64,000 nt of DNA from Kribbella sp. ALI-6-A (GCF_001984195.1 NZ_MTQN01000012.1:2356001-2420000); one strand, 5' to 3'; counted from the stretch's first letter, positions 39,516-48,664 are shown. A program made the numbers and translations. Notes: a model not told the origin generated them from the sequence alone.

Positions 39516-40466
39516 ATGACCGCCGAACATCTCTACCGGACCGTGCGGTTGATCCGGCGTTTCGAGGAGCGGGCGATGGACTTCGTCCGGTCCGGGGAGA
39601 TCGTCGGCGGCATTCACCCGTACGTCGGGCAGGAGGCGATCGCGGCGGGAGTGTGCGCGGCGCTGCGGCCGGACGACGTGATCACCAGCACCCATCGCGG
39701 CCACGGGCACGTGCTGGCCAAAGGGGTGGACCCGGCCCGGATGCTGGCCGAGCTGATGGGCCGGGAGAACGGGCTCAACCGGGGCCGTGGCGGCTCGATG
39801 CACGCGGCGGACTTCGGGTTGGGCATTCTCGGCGCGAACGCGATCGTCGGCGCGGCCGGTTCGATCGCGACCGGCGCCGCGTGGGCCTACCAGCGGCAGG
39901 GTAAGGACGTCGTGGCCGTCAGCTTCTTCGGTGACGGCGCGATGAACGAGGGAATGTTGCTGGAGGCGTTCAATCTCGCCGTGCTCTGGCGGGTCCCGGT
40001 GGTGTTCGTCTGCGAGAACAACGGCTACGCCACCACGATGCCGGTACGGTCGGCGGTCGCGGGCAGCATCACCGGCCGGGCGCGGGCGTTCGGCATGCCG
40101 GCGTTCACCGTCGACGGGCAGGACCCGGAGAAGGTGCTGGCGGCAACCACTGCCGCGGTGTCCCGGGCCCGGTCCGGGCGAGGGCCGACCTTCCTGGAGT
40201 GCACGACGTACCGGTTCGACGCGCACCACACGTTCGAGCACCGGGCGCGGCTGAACTATCGCAGTACCGAAGAGCTCTCGACTGGGCGGTCGCGGGACCC
40301 AGTGGAGATCCAGGGCGAGCGGCTGGCTGCCGACGTACGGGCGGCCGTGGATGCCGAGATCGAGGCCCTGCTCGACGCGGCGGCCGGGGTTGCGCTGGGC
40401 GGCGCCCATCCCGACCCGGCCGCCGCACTCGAGTTCCTCTACGCGTCGCCGGAGGTGAACCGCTGA
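39516..40466 (+). CDS. Thiamine-diphosphate-dependent E1 alpha subunit (acetoin/2-oxo-acid dehydrogenase type)
   Basis: This 316-residue alpha subunit has the ThDP-binding GDG...NN motif: FFGDGAMNEGM to CENNGYATTM about 28 residues later. It is close to acetoin dehydrogenase AcoA. The protein pairs with the next gene (overlap of 1 base) to form the usual heterotetramer, which decarboxylates a 2-oxo acid and transfers the acyl group to a lipoyl or other acceptor. No E2 acyltransferase or E3 is present, so either a housekeeping E2 is used or the enzyme does a carboligation. 4-Hydroxyphenylglyoxylate, made by Hmo, is a candidate substrate. Confidence 0.88.
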   Translation: MTAEHLYRTVRLIRRFEERAMDFVRSGEIVGGIHPYVGQEAIAAGVCAALRPDDVITSTHRGHGHVLAKGVDPARMLAELMGRENGLNRGRGGSMHAADFGLGILGANAIVGAAGSIATGAAWAYQRQGKDVVAVSFFGDGAMNEGMLLEAFNLAVLWRVPVVFVCENNGYATTMPVRSAVAGSITGRARAFGMPAFTVDGQDPEKVLAATTAAVSRARSGRGPTFLECTTYRFDAHHTFEHRARLNYRSTEELSTGRSRDPVEIQGERLAADVRAAVDAEIEALLDAAAGVALGGAHPDPAAALEFLYASPEVNR

Positions 40467-41443
40467 TGCCCAAACTCTCGTACTTGAAGGCACTCAACCG
40501 GGCGCTCGGTGACGAGTTGGCCGCCGACGAGTCGGTGTTCGTGCTGGGCGAGGACGTCCGGGTGGCCGCCTCGAACCTGACCGCCGGGCTGTTCGACCGG
40601 TTCGGGCCGGAGCGGGTGCTCGACACCCCGCTGTCGGAGCAGGCGTTCACGAACTTCGCGACCGGCGCTGCGCTGGCCGGGCTGCGACCGGTGATCGAGT
40701 TCCAGATCCCGTCGCTGCTGTTCCTGGTCTTCGAGCAGATCGCCAACCAGGCGCACAAGTTCTCGCTGATGACCGGCGGGCAGTGCCAGGTCCCGGTCAC
40801 GTACGTCGTACCGGGCTCGGGATCGCGGACCGGCTGGGCCGGGCAACACTCCGACCACCCCTACAGCCTGTTCGCGCACGTCGGGGTGAAGACCGTGGTC
40901 CCGTCGTCGCCGGCCGACGCGTACGGGTTGCTGCTGTCGGCGATCCGGGACAACGATCCGGTGGTGCTGTTCGCGCCGGCCGGGGCGCTGGGGATCCGGG
41001 ACGACGTGGACTACGCGTCCTTGCAGCCGGTGCCGTTGGGCGTCGGGCGGATCGTTCGCGAGGGCGCCGACGTCACGGTCGTTGCCCTGGGCCACTTGGT
41101 GCAGGACGCCCTCGCGGCGGCGGATGAGCTCGCCGGTCAGGGGATCTCGGTGGAGGTCTTCGACCCGCGCACGGTCTATCCGCTGGACGTCGACGGGCTC
41201 GCCGCGTCGGTCGCGCGGACCCGGCGGCTGGTGGTGATCGACGACTCGAACCGGACCAGCGGGTTCGGCGCCGAGGTGCTCGCGGTCGCGGCCGAACGCT
41301 TCGACCTGGACGCGCCGCCGCGCCGCGTGACCCGGCCGGACGGCGCCGTCCTGCCGTTCGCGCCGGCACTCGACCGCGCGGTGCAGCCGGGGCGGGACCA
41401 TCTGCTGGCCGCGATCCACGGCGTACTGGAGGGGAAGCGATGA
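40466..41443 (+). CDS. Thiamine-diphosphate-dependent E1 beta subunit
   Basis: This 325-residue beta subunit starts MPKLSYLKALNRALGDELA and includes VFVLGEDVRVAASN, TPLSEQAFTNFATGAALAG, RTGWAGQHSDHPYSLFAHV and the transketolase C-terminal domain (VFDPRTVYPLDVDGLAASV). It would complete the E1 active site with the previous gene and resembles acetoin dehydrogenase AcoB. It overlaps the downstream ATP-grasp gene by 4 bases. The two subunits lie in the middle of the main cluster operon, not with housekeeping metabolism genes. Confidence 0.9.
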   Translation: MPKLSYLKALNRALGDELAADESVFVLGEDVRVAASNLTAGLFDRFGPERVLDTPLSEQAFTNFATGAALAGLRPVIEFQIPSLLFLVFEQIANQAHKFSLMTGGQCQVPVTYVVPGSGSRTGWAGQHSDHPYSLFAHVGVKTVVPSSPADAYGLLLSAIRDNDPVVLFAPAGALGIRDDVDYASLQPVPLGVGRIVREGADVTVVALGHLVQDALAAADELAGQGISVEVFDPRTVYPLDVDGLAASVARTRRLVVIDDSNRTSGFGAEVLAVAAERFDLDAPPRRVTRPDGAVLPFAPALDRAVQPGRDHLLAAIHGVLEGKR

Positions 41444-42798
41444 CAGGACGACCATCGGCGGCGGAGTTGTGGCCGATGCTGCCGGAGCCGGTGCGTGCGA
41501 AGTTGCTTGCCTATGGCCACAAACATTGGCAGCACGTCTACGAGGACGTCGCGCTGCAGAACCAGAACTGGATCCCGCTGCGACCCCCGGTCGCCACCCA
41601 CGCGGCGTACGACGAGATGAACCGGGTGACCCAGCAGGTGTCGCGCCTCGTGCTGGAGTGCTGCCGCCGCCGAGCCCGTACGGCGGGCGAGCTGCGCCGG
41701 GTCCTCGGCGTACCGGACGGGCGGATCGAACTGCTCGACGACAGCGAGCCGTTGACCGGGCGGCTGATCAACGCGATCCGCTCCGATCTGCTGCTCGAAC
41801 GCGGTGTCCCGCGGATGGTCGAGTGCAACGTGGAGAGCGCGCTCGGCGGCGTCCTGGACGCGGACGGTGTGATCAAGCGGTGGATGGAGGTGTACGCCGG
41901 AGAGTCGATGTTCCGTGAGCTGAGCGCCGCCGCTCCGCCGTCGGCCGTGGACGCACGGTTCGACGCCATCCGAGCCGATGTCGGGCCGGGCAAGGTGACC
42001 GCGATGCTGTTCACCGCGGGCGGCGGCTACCCGGGCGCGGACCGGCCCAACTACCTGATCAACCGGCTGAAGCCCTTCGCGGACCGCGGTCGTGAGCTCG
42101 GTGTCGACCTGGTCGTCTACCCGGTCGAGTGGATCGAGCAGGACGCCGACGGGCGGCTGCTCGCGGGTGAGCTCACCCTCGACGCGGTCTGGCGGATGTT
42201 CGTCCCGCCGTACGTCGAGGACAGTCCAGGGATGGCGGCGGTCCGAGCAGCGCACGAAGCCGGGACGTTCCGGATGTACCTGCCGAGCGCGGTCTGGCTG
42301 CTCAGCAACAAGACGATCTTCGCCTGGCTGTGGGAGGACCTGGACAGCCTGCCCGACGAGGACGCCGAGGTGATCCGCGCGCACGTACCGCGGACCTGGG
42401 TGTACGGGCCGGAGTTGCGGCAGCGCGCGATCGACGACCGGGAACGGCTCGTGCTCAAGCCGACCGACGACTACGGCGGGCACGGCGTGTTCATCGGACC
42501 GCTCACCTCGGCCGAGGACTGGGCGGCCGCACTCGACGCGGCGACCGGGCCGCACATCCTCCAGGAGCTGATCGAGGCCGATCCGCTGACCATGCAGTTC
42601 CTCCAGCCCGCGTCCGGTGACGTGGTCGAGGCCGACGTCTCGTACTGCGTGTCGACGTACCTGTTCGACCGGATCCCCGCAGGCGTTTTCACCCGCTTCT
42701 CGCCGCCCGGCGCGGGCGGTGTCGTGAACCTCACCCAGGGCGCGCTGACCGGCGGCCTGCTGCTCGTGGACGAAACGGAGCTGAAGCGATGGACCTGA
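41440..42798 (+). CDS. ATP-grasp ligase 1 (circularly permuted / glutathionylspermidine synthase-like)
   Basis: This 452-residue protein resembles the permuted ATP-grasp ligases that join a carboxylate to an amine through an acyl-phosphate. The ATP-binding segment is LVLKPTDDYGGHGVFIG (about residues 337-353). Upstream regions MVECNVESALGGVL and LLSNKTIFAWLWEDL have the ATP-grasp-type acidic and basic residues. The next gene is a clear paralogue, with the same length and motifs (SNKTIFAWLWEDL vs ANKLLLAWLWDDL), and overlaps it by 10 bases. It probably forms an amide bond without an NRPS. Which amine and acid are joined is unknown, but 4-hydroxyphenylglycine is a likely partner. Confidence 0.82.
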   Translation: MTGRPSAAELWPMLPEPVRAKLLAYGHKHWQHVYEDVALQNQNWIPLRPPVATHAAYDEMNRVTQQVSRLVLECCRRRARTAGELRRVLGVPDGRIELLDDSEPLTGRLINAIRSDLLLERGVPRMVECNVESALGGVLDADGVIKRWMEVYAGESMFRELSAAAPPSAVDARFDAIRADVGPGKVTAMLFTAGGGYPGADRPNYLINRLKPFADRGRELGVDLVVYPVEWIEQDADGRLLAGELTLDAVWRMFVPPYVEDSPGMAAVRAAHEAGTFRMYLPSAVWLLSNKTIFAWLWEDLDSLPDEDAEVIRAHVPRTWVYGPELRQRAIDDRERLVLKPTDDYGGHGVFIGPLTSAEDWAAALDAATGPHILQELIEADPLTMQFLQPASGDVVEADVSYCVSTYLFDRIPAGVFTRFSPPGAGGVVNLTQGALTGGLLLVDETELKRWT

Positions 42799-44156
42799 TC
42801 TACGACTGGCGGGCCGAGCCGTTCGACGCCTGGGAGAAGGTGCCGGAGTCTTCGCGGGAGAAGGTGATCGCGGCCGGCCACGCGGACTGGAAGCGGGTGT
42901 TCGACCGCGTCCTGACCTTCAACCGGTCCTGGCGGCCGCTGCGCCCGGTGCTGATCGACCGCACCCGGTACGACGAACTGGGCCGCGTGATGGACCGGCT
43001 GCTCGGACTGATCCTGGAGACCGCGTTGCGCCGGGCCACGACCGCGGGCGAGCTGCGCAAGCTGCTCGGCACGCCGGACGGCCTGATCGAGTACCTGGAC
43101 GAGGACGAGCCGCTCGGCGAGCACCTGATCCAGTCCGGGCGGCCCGACGTGCTGATCAGCGGCGGGATCCCGAAGTTCGTCGAGTTCAACATCGGCAGCG
43201 AGGTCGGCTGTGTCTGGGACACCGAGGGGGTGTCGACGCGGTTCGCGGAGATGTGGCGCAACCACGGCCTGGATTCGCTGCTCGAGGCCGAGGCGCCGCC
43301 GTCGCCGGTCGACCAGCGGTACCAGGCGATCGTCGACCTGCTCGGGCTCGAGCCGGGCAGCCGGCTGACGCTGGTCCTGCGGACCGAGGGCGACTATCCG
43401 GGCAGCGACAACATCCCGGCGATCCTCAAGCTGCTGGATCCGTTCATCGAGCGTGGCAAGGCGTTCGGGCTCGACGTCGATGTGGCGCCGGTGCACTGGC
43501 TCGAGGCCGACGCGGACGGGCGCCTGGTCAACCAGGGCCGCCCGGTCGACTCGGTCTTCCGGCTGTTCGTCTGCACCGACATGCCGCAGAACCCGGGCCA
43601 GGCGGCGCTGAAGGCCGCGGTCGAGTCAGGCCAGTCCCGGCTGTTCACCTCGTCGGCCGGCTGGCTGCTGGCGAACAAGCTGCTGCTGGCCTGGCTGTGG
43701 GACGACCTCGAGCTGCTGAGCGCCGACGACCAGGAGCTGGTACGCCGGCACGTTCCGTGGAGCCGGTTGATGACGCCCGAGCTGGTCGACCCGGCGATCG
43801 AGCGGCAGGCCGAGCTGGTGCTCAAGCCGGCCGACGAGTACGGCGGGTCCGGCGTACTGGTGGGGCACGAGTGTCCGGCCGACGAGTGGCGGGCCGGGCT
43901 GGCCGAGGCTGTCGCGGGCAACGGGTCGTTCCTGCTGCAGGACTACGTGCGGCCGGACCGGTTGACGATGGACTTCGTCAACGTCGAGACCGGCGAGCAG
44001 CTGCAGGCCGAGGTGCCGTACTCGGTCGGGCAGTACACGTTCGGGCGGCAGGCGGCCGGGTGCTTCCTGCGGGTCGGGTCGCACGAGCACGGCGAGGTGC
44101 TGAATCTGAAGCGGGCCGTGCACGTGACCGGCCCGCTGCTGGTCGACCTGGGATGA
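42789..44156 (+). CDS. ATP-grasp ligase 2 (paralogue of ligase 1)
   Basis: This 455-residue protein is a paralogue of the preceding gene with about the same motif order: FVEFNIGSEVGCVWDTEG, LRTEGDYPGSDN, LANKLLLAWLWDDL and LVLKPADEYGGSGVLVG (about residues 343-359). The two may form a heterodimer or act one after the other. It is the last gene of the operon, and its stop at 44156 faces the convergent methyltransferase gene only 8 bases away. No hairpin is seen between them. Confidence 0.82.
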   Translation: MDLIYDWRAEPFDAWEKVPESSREKVIAAGHADWKRVFDRVLTFNRSWRPLRPVLIDRTRYDELGRVMDRLLGLILETALRRATTAGELRKLLGTPDGLIEYLDEDEPLGEHLIQSGRPDVLISGGIPKFVEFNIGSEVGCVWDTEGVSTRFAEMWRNHGLDSLLEAEAPPSPVDQRYQAIVDLLGLEPGSRLTLVLRTEGDYPGSDNIPAILKLLDPFIERGKAFGLDVDVAPVHWLEADADGRLVNQGRPVDSVFRLFVCTDMPQNPGQAALKAAVESGQSRLFTSSAGWLLANKLLLAWLWDDLELLSADDQELVRRHVPWSRLMTPELVDPAIERQAELVLKPADEYGGSGVLVGHECPADEWRAGLAEAVAGNGSFLLQDYVRPDRLTMDFVNVETGEQLQAEVPYSVGQYTFGRQAAGCFLRVGSHEHGEVLNLKRAVHVTGPLLVDLG

Positions 44157-44164
44157 GTCCGTGG

Positions 44165-45139
44165 TCAGGCGGTGTACTCGAGCGCGCGTGGTCCGGCTGG
44201 TGGGTTGTGGATGCCGGTCCGGCGCAGGCCGGCCGCGGCCGCCAGTTCGTCGTACTGGGCGAGCGTGCGTTCGCGGCCGTGGCCGAGCACCAGGACGATC
44301 AGGTCCATCGTGGTGAAGGACGCCTGATGGGTGTCGGCGGCTTCGGCGACGAAGATCGAGCCGCCCGGGCGCAGGGCCCGGCGGCACCGCGTCAGCACGT
44401 CGACCGCCTGGTCGTCCTCGAACGAGTGCAGCAGCATCCGGAGCAGGAACGCGTCGGCCTGCGGCAGCTCCAGCTCCAGCACGTTGCCGGCCACGACGTC
44501 GCAGCGATCGGTGAGCGCGGCCTGCTCGAACCGCTGCCGAGCGGCGTCGACGCTCGTCGGCAGTTCGATCAGCGTCCCCCGCAGTTGCGGGGTGGCCGTG
44601 AGGATCGCCTCCAGCTGGACTCCGGTGCCGCCGCCGACGTCGACCAGGTGCTCGAACCGGCTCCACTCGATCGCGCGGACCAGCAGCACCGCCTCGTTGC
44701 GGGTGTTGGCCGCCATCAGCTGGTCGTACGACGCGGCGGCGACCGGGTCGAGGCTGGTCTTGTTCGCCGCCTGCAGAGGTCCGCCGCGCCGTACGACGCC
44801 GAGCAGGTCCAGGTGCGCGCGGTCCATCGTCGCGCCGTACCCCTCCTGGTCGAGCCAGCGGCGGGCGGCGCTCGGGTCGTCGTCGAGCAGCCACTGGGCC
44901 GTCTCACCCAGCGCGAAGCGGTCGCCGTCGAGCGCCTCGAAGATCCCGCGGGCCGCCAGGTAGCGCAGCACCCGGCCCAGTGCGTCGGCGTCGGCGTCGG
45001 CCACGACGGCCAGGTCCTTCAGGTCGAGCGGTCCTTCCGCGAGATGGTCGGCAATGCGCAGAGTCGCGACGGTCCGTAATGCCATCGGCGTGACCAGATC
45101 GGTCATCGCCCAGAATTCGAGCAGTCCGAGGGTCGTCAC
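44165..45139 (-). CDS. SAM-dependent O-methyltransferase (dimerisation-domain type)
   Basis: This 324-residue small-molecule methyltransferase has an N-terminal winged-helix dimerisation domain (VTPMALRTVATLRIADHLAE) and a Rossmann domain with motif I VDVGGGTGVQLEAI (about residues 170-183) and the acidic loop LIELPTSVDAARQRF. The family typically methylates phenolic or carboxyl oxygens, so a hydroxyphenyl group of the cluster product is a reasonable substrate. It is the last gene of the minus-strand unit and overlaps the SGNH gene by 4 bases. Confidence 0.87.
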   Translation of the reverse strand: MTTLGLLEFWAMTDLVTPMALRTVATLRIADHLAEGPLDLKDLAVVADADADALGRVLRYLAARGIFEALDGDRFALGETAQWLLDDDPSAARRWLDQEGYGATMDRAHLDLLGVVRRGGPLQAANKTSLDPVAAASYDQLMAANTRNEAVLLVRAIEWSRFEHLVDVGGGTGVQLEAILTATPQLRGTLIELPTSVDAARQRFEQAALTDRCDVVAGNVLELELPQADAFLLRMLLHSFEDDQAVDVLTRCRRALRPGGSIFVAEAADTHQASFTTMDLIVLVLGHGRERTLAQYDELAAAAGLRRTGIHNPPAGPRALEYTA

Positions 45140-45840
45140 GAAAGGCCTCCCTGAGCTGAATTGGTGTAATTGTTCGCGCGGCGCTTTTGCGCGCCTAAAA
45201 TGCGAATTGTCTCCGCCGCCGCGACGGCGTCGCTGCGCGCATTTCCGTGCCGGCCGTCACTGGAATACATATCGGGGTCGGTGGACAACGGGTGCGTGGT
45301 CAGATGCACGTGGATCGTGCCGTGCCGCTCGGCCAGTGCGCGGGTCCGCTCGGACAGCAGCCGCATGCGCTGGTGGAGGCCGGGCCGGAGCCAGCCCTGG
45401 ATCGCCGGGCTGGCCGAGACGTCGAACATGCCGAGCGTGATCACGTCGGCGCCGGCGGTCTGCAGCGCGGTGATCATCGCCTCCAGCTCGCGGTCGACCC
45501 GGTCCGGGTCGTAGCGGGCGCTGAACGCGTCGTTGCCGCCGCCGACCACGAGCGCCAGGTCCGGCTGAAAGGCCAGGGCGGGGGCCAGCTGCGTCGCGCG
45601 GATCTCGTGGGCGCGGAGACCGCTGACGCCGAGATTGAGGTACTCGAGGTCGGGTGCCGCCGCGGTGAGCTCGGCGGCCAGGCGGTCGGCCCACTGGAGG
45701 TCGCTGTAGCCCTCGAGCGGCTCGCAGAGGCCCTCGGCCACGCTGTCACCGAGCACGACGAAGCGGCGCCAGGGGTGGCCCGCGAGCAGTTGCGCACTCT
45801 CGCCGGGGCGCAGGCAGTAAGGGTCTTCTTGCTCGATCAA
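45136..45840 (-). CDS. SGNH/GDSL hydrolase
   Basis: This cytoplasmic 234-residue SGNH hydrolase has the nucleophile block FVVLGDSVAEGL (Ser), LNLGVSGLRAHEIR (Gly), GGGNDAFSA (Asn) and the SSDGRHGNARSD block with Asp-x-x-His. It starts at TTG 45840, whose bases overlap the MFS stop codon. The larger open frame upstream belongs to a different reading frame of the MFS gene. It could be a thioesterase or esterase acting on the carrier-bound product, and is one of two SGNH enzymes in the cluster. Confidence 0.82.
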   Translation of the reverse strand: MIEQEDPYCLRPGESAQLLAGHPWRRFVVLGDSVAEGLCEPLEGYSDLQWADRLAAELTAAAPDLEYLNLGVSGLRAHEIRATQLAPALAFQPDLALVVGGGNDAFSARYDPDRVDRELEAMITALQTAGADVITLGMFDVSASPAIQGWLRPGLHQRMRLLSERTRALAERHGTIHVHLTTHPLSTDPDMYSSDGRHGNARSDAVAAAETIRILGAQKRRANNYTNSAQGGLS

Positions 45841-47114
45841 GCGGGCTCCTGGGTCTTCTGGGCGCCGAACTGGGGGGTGTCGTGCGGGCGGCGGTACATC
45901 TGGACGACCGGGATCAGCGTGGCGAGCAGGAAGAGCCCGCCGGACAGCAGCAGCGCCGGGCGCAGGCCGAGCGCGGAGACGCTCCAGCCGCCGAGCAGGC
46001 TGCCGACGGGGATGCCGGCGAAGGTCAGGGCGCCGATCACGCCGAACACGCGGGTCTGCAGGGCGGGGGGAACCCGCTCGAAGAGCGTGGCGCCGATGAC
46101 CGGGTTGAGCGAGGCGTTGGCGATCCCGCACAGGAAGCTGACCGAGACGACCAGCCAGACCGTGTCCGACAGGCCCATCGTGAGCAGCCGCGGAGCCCCG
46201 CCGATCAGCGCCCCGATCACGAACGCCCGGTACGGCGGGATGCGGTCGGCGTACACGGTGAAGATCACGTTGCCGAGCAGCGCCCCACCGGCGAAGCCGC
46301 CGAACAGCAGCCCGAGCACGACGGGGGAGCCGACGACCTCCTCCACCCACAACGGCGTGAACACCGCCCCACTGGCCTGCCCGAACACGTTGATGGCGAA
46401 CGTCATCAGCATCATGCCGATCAGCACCTGGTCTCCCCGGAGGAAGCTGAAACCGCCGCGCAGAGCGGTCCAGTACGGCTCAGTGGTCGGCTTGTCCTCA
46501 GCGGGAGATTCAGTGGGCAACCGCACCAGGGTGGCGACCAGCAGCGCGCAGGCGGCGAACGAGACCGCGTCGGCCCACAGGGCTCCGCTCGTCCCCAGCC
46601 ACGCGATCAGCAGGCCGCCGAGTGGGGCTCCGACAAGCGTGGCGGCTCGGCTGAGGCCCTCGTACAGGGAGGTGATGCGGAGCATGGACACGTCGCACTG
46701 CTCGGCCAGCGGACGCAGCATGACGTGCTTCACCCGGTCGCCGATGCCCCGCAGCGACCCACCGACGGCGACGAGCAGCGCGAGCTGCAGGAACGACGTA
46801 CCAGGCATCAGGATGATCGCGACCAGCGCGAGCGCGCTGCCGGTGTCGGCGACGATCGACGTCCGCCGGTGGCCGAAGCGGTCGGCCAGGGGTGCGGCCA
46901 GGACGCCGGTGAGCGCGTAGGGCAGCATCTCGGCGGCCGCGATCACGCCCATCTTCGCGGCGCTGCCGGTCGTGGTCAGGACCAGCCACGGGATCGCGAC
47001 GGCCGACACCCGCGTGCCCAGCGCGGACAGGATGTCCGCGGTGAACAGGCTGATCAGCGCGGTGCGCGGCGAGGGGCGCAGCGGGTGCCCTCCGGCCCGC
47101 GCGGCGGTGCTCAT
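45837..47114 (-). CDS. MFS transporter 1 (enterobactin exporter-like)
   Basis: This 425-residue membrane protein has about 12 helices starting LISLFTADILSALGTRVSAV, with the loop between helices 2 and 3 LADRFGHRRTSIVAD matching the major facilitator signature. The EntS-like/MFS_3 type is suggested by the overall pattern. It lies between the AMP ligase (4-base overlap) and the SGNH gene (4-base overlap), so it is likely the exporter of the product or a resistance pump. The start at 47114 is chosen for its overlap with the ligase stop. Confidence 0.87.
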   Translation of the reverse strand: MSTAARAGGHPLRPSPRTALISLFTADILSALGTRVSAVAIPWLVLTTTGSAAKMGVIAAAEMLPYALTGVLAAPLADRFGHRRTSIVADTGSALALVAIILMPGTSFLQLALLVAVGGSLRGIGDRVKHVMLRPLAEQCDVSMLRITSLYEGLSRAATLVGAPLGGLLIAWLGTSGALWADAVSFAACALLVATLVRLPTESPAEDKPTTEPYWTALRGGFSFLRGDQVLIGMMLMTFAINVFGQASGAVFTPLWVEEVVGSPVVLGLLFGGFAGGALLGNVIFTVYADRIPPYRAFVIGALIGGAPRLLTMGLSDTVWLVVSVSFLCGIANASLNPVIGATLFERVPPALQTRVFGVIGALTFAGIPVGSLLGGWSVSALGLRPALLLSGGLFLLATLIPVVQMYRRPHDTPQFGAQKTQEPA

Positions 47115-48664
47115 CCCGCGTGCCGAGCGCGCAGGGCGACCTTGTCGACCTTGTGGGCCGACGTCAGCGGCAGCTCGTCCAGGAACTCCACCGTGCGCGG
47201 CACCCACATGTCGTTGAACTCGCCGCGCACCACGGCCTGCAGCTCCGCCGCCTCGACCGCGGCTGCGGCGTACCGGACGACGTACGCGTGCGGCACCTCG
47301 CCGAACTCCTCGTCCGGTACGCCGATCACCGCCGCCGCGCGGACCCCCGGCTGCGCCTGCAGCAGGTCCTCGATCGGGCGGCAGTAGACGTTCCAGTTGC
47401 TGGCGCCGGTGACGATCGTGTCCTGCACCCGGTCGACCACGTACAGAAACCCGTCGGAGTCCAGGTAGCCCAGGTCACCGGTCCGGACCCACCCGTCGAC
47501 GATGGTCCGCTCGGTCAGGTCGGGACGCCCCCAGTACCCCGCGAAGCGCAGCTTGCTGGTCGCGTAGATCTCCCCGGTCTCACCCGCCGGCAGCGGCTGT
47601 CCGTCGGCGTCGCGGATCTCCACCCGCACATCCCCGTACGGTGTACCGGAGGAGCGCAGCCGCTCCGGATGCTCCGGGTCCTCGGTGAGCCCCGGCTGGG
47701 CCGTGACGACGATGACCTCGCTCAGCCCGTAGACGATCCGCAGCACCGGCCCGAACCGCGCGATGGCCTGCCGCAGCCGCGACGGCGCCGCCGGTCCCGC
47801 GCCGACGTTGAGCATGAACATGCTGCTCACGTCGGTCGTCGCCAGGTCGGGATGGTCCAGCAGTTGGTAGAGCAGTGGCGGCGACACGTACGTCGAGTTG
47901 ATCCGCTCGCGCTCGATCGTGGCCAGCGCGCGACCGGCGTCCCACTGGTTCTCGACGAACAGCACACCGCCCTGGAACAGGTTGAAGAAGCTGGTGATCT
48001 GCCCGCTGGCGAACGCCATCGGCGAGTGCGAGAGATGCCGCAGCACCGGCAGTCCGGCGGCCAGGTAGTCCGCGGCCAGCGTCAGGATCTGCTCGTAGAA
48101 CGCCTGCCGGTGGTGCACCAGCTTCGGCTCGCCGGTCGTCCCGCTGGTCTGCAGGCAGGTGGCCGGCTCGACCTCGCTGTGCTCGGGGGTGAACGTTCCG
48201 GACGGCGGCCGCAGCAGGTCCGGGCCGAGCCCACCGGGACCGAGGCAGTGCACCGGTACGCCGAGCTGGACGGCCAGGCGTTCGCCCAGCACCGCCTTGC
48301 TCGTCGCGTCGTACACGAACACGTCCGGCTGGGACAGCCGCGCGAACGCCTCGATCTCCCGGCGGCCGGCGATCGGCGCGATCCACATGCTGCGGGCGCC
48401 GACCAGGTGCAGGGCCAGCTGGAGTGCGGGCAGTTCCAGCGTGTTCCCGGCCAGCACGAGCACGCCGGTGCCCGGCCCGACGCCGCGTTCCTGCAGCGTC
48501 GCGGCCAGGTCGAGCACCTGCGCGCGGAGCTCGGCGTAGCTGAGCCGCCGGTCGCCGGCCACGATCGCGGGCGCGTCGCCGTAGCCCGCGAACAGGCCGA
48601 GCGCGGTTTTCACGTAGGAATCGGAATGCTCCAGGTTTTCGCCCACCACGAGATCGACCGACAT
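47111..48664 (-). CDS. Acyl-adenylating enzyme 3 (AMP-binding ligase)
   Basis: This 517-residue protein has the ATP loop QTSGTTGEPKLVHH (about residue 172), A5-like YGLSEVIVVT, the motif TGDLGYLDSDGFLYVVDR and the catalytic Lys in LTSAHKVDK. It resembles fatty-acid or benzoate-type CoA ligases and CoA-ligase domains used in aryl loading. It is the first gene of the minus-strand unit ending at 44165. The third adenylating enzyme in a cluster with only two carriers suggests that one makes a CoA thioester or an AMP intermediate for another acceptor. Confidence 0.88.
   Translation of the reverse strand: MSVDLVVGENLEHSDSYVKTALGLFAGYGDAPAIVAGDRRLSYAELRAQVLDLAATLQERGVGPGTGVLVLAGNTLELPALQLALHLVGARSMWIAPIAGRREIEAFARLSQPDVFVYDATSKAVLGERLAVQLGVPVHCLGPGGLGPDLLRPPSGTFTPEHSEVEPATCLQTSGTTGEPKLVHHRQAFYEQILTLAADYLAAGLPVLRHLSHSPMAFASGQITSFFNLFQGGVLFVENQWDAGRALATIERERINSTYVSPPLLYQLLDHPDLATTDVSSMFMLNVGAGPAAPSRLRQAIARFGPVLRIVYGLSEVIVVTAQPGLTEDPEHPERLRSSGTPYGDVRVEIRDADGQPLPAGETGEIYATSKLRFAGYWGRPDLTERTIVDGWVRTGDLGYLDSDGFLYVVDRVQDTIVTGASNWNVYCRPIEDLLQAQPGVRAAAVIGVPDEEFGEVPHAYVVRYAAAAVEAAELQAVVRGEFNDMWVPRTVEFLDELPLTSAHKVDKVALRARHAG

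Noticed and set aside
45840..46350. Upstream extension of the SGNH gene into the MFS gene
   Set aside because: The added residues are a frame shadow of the MFS coding region. TTG 45840 overlaps the MFS stop as expected for coupled genes.
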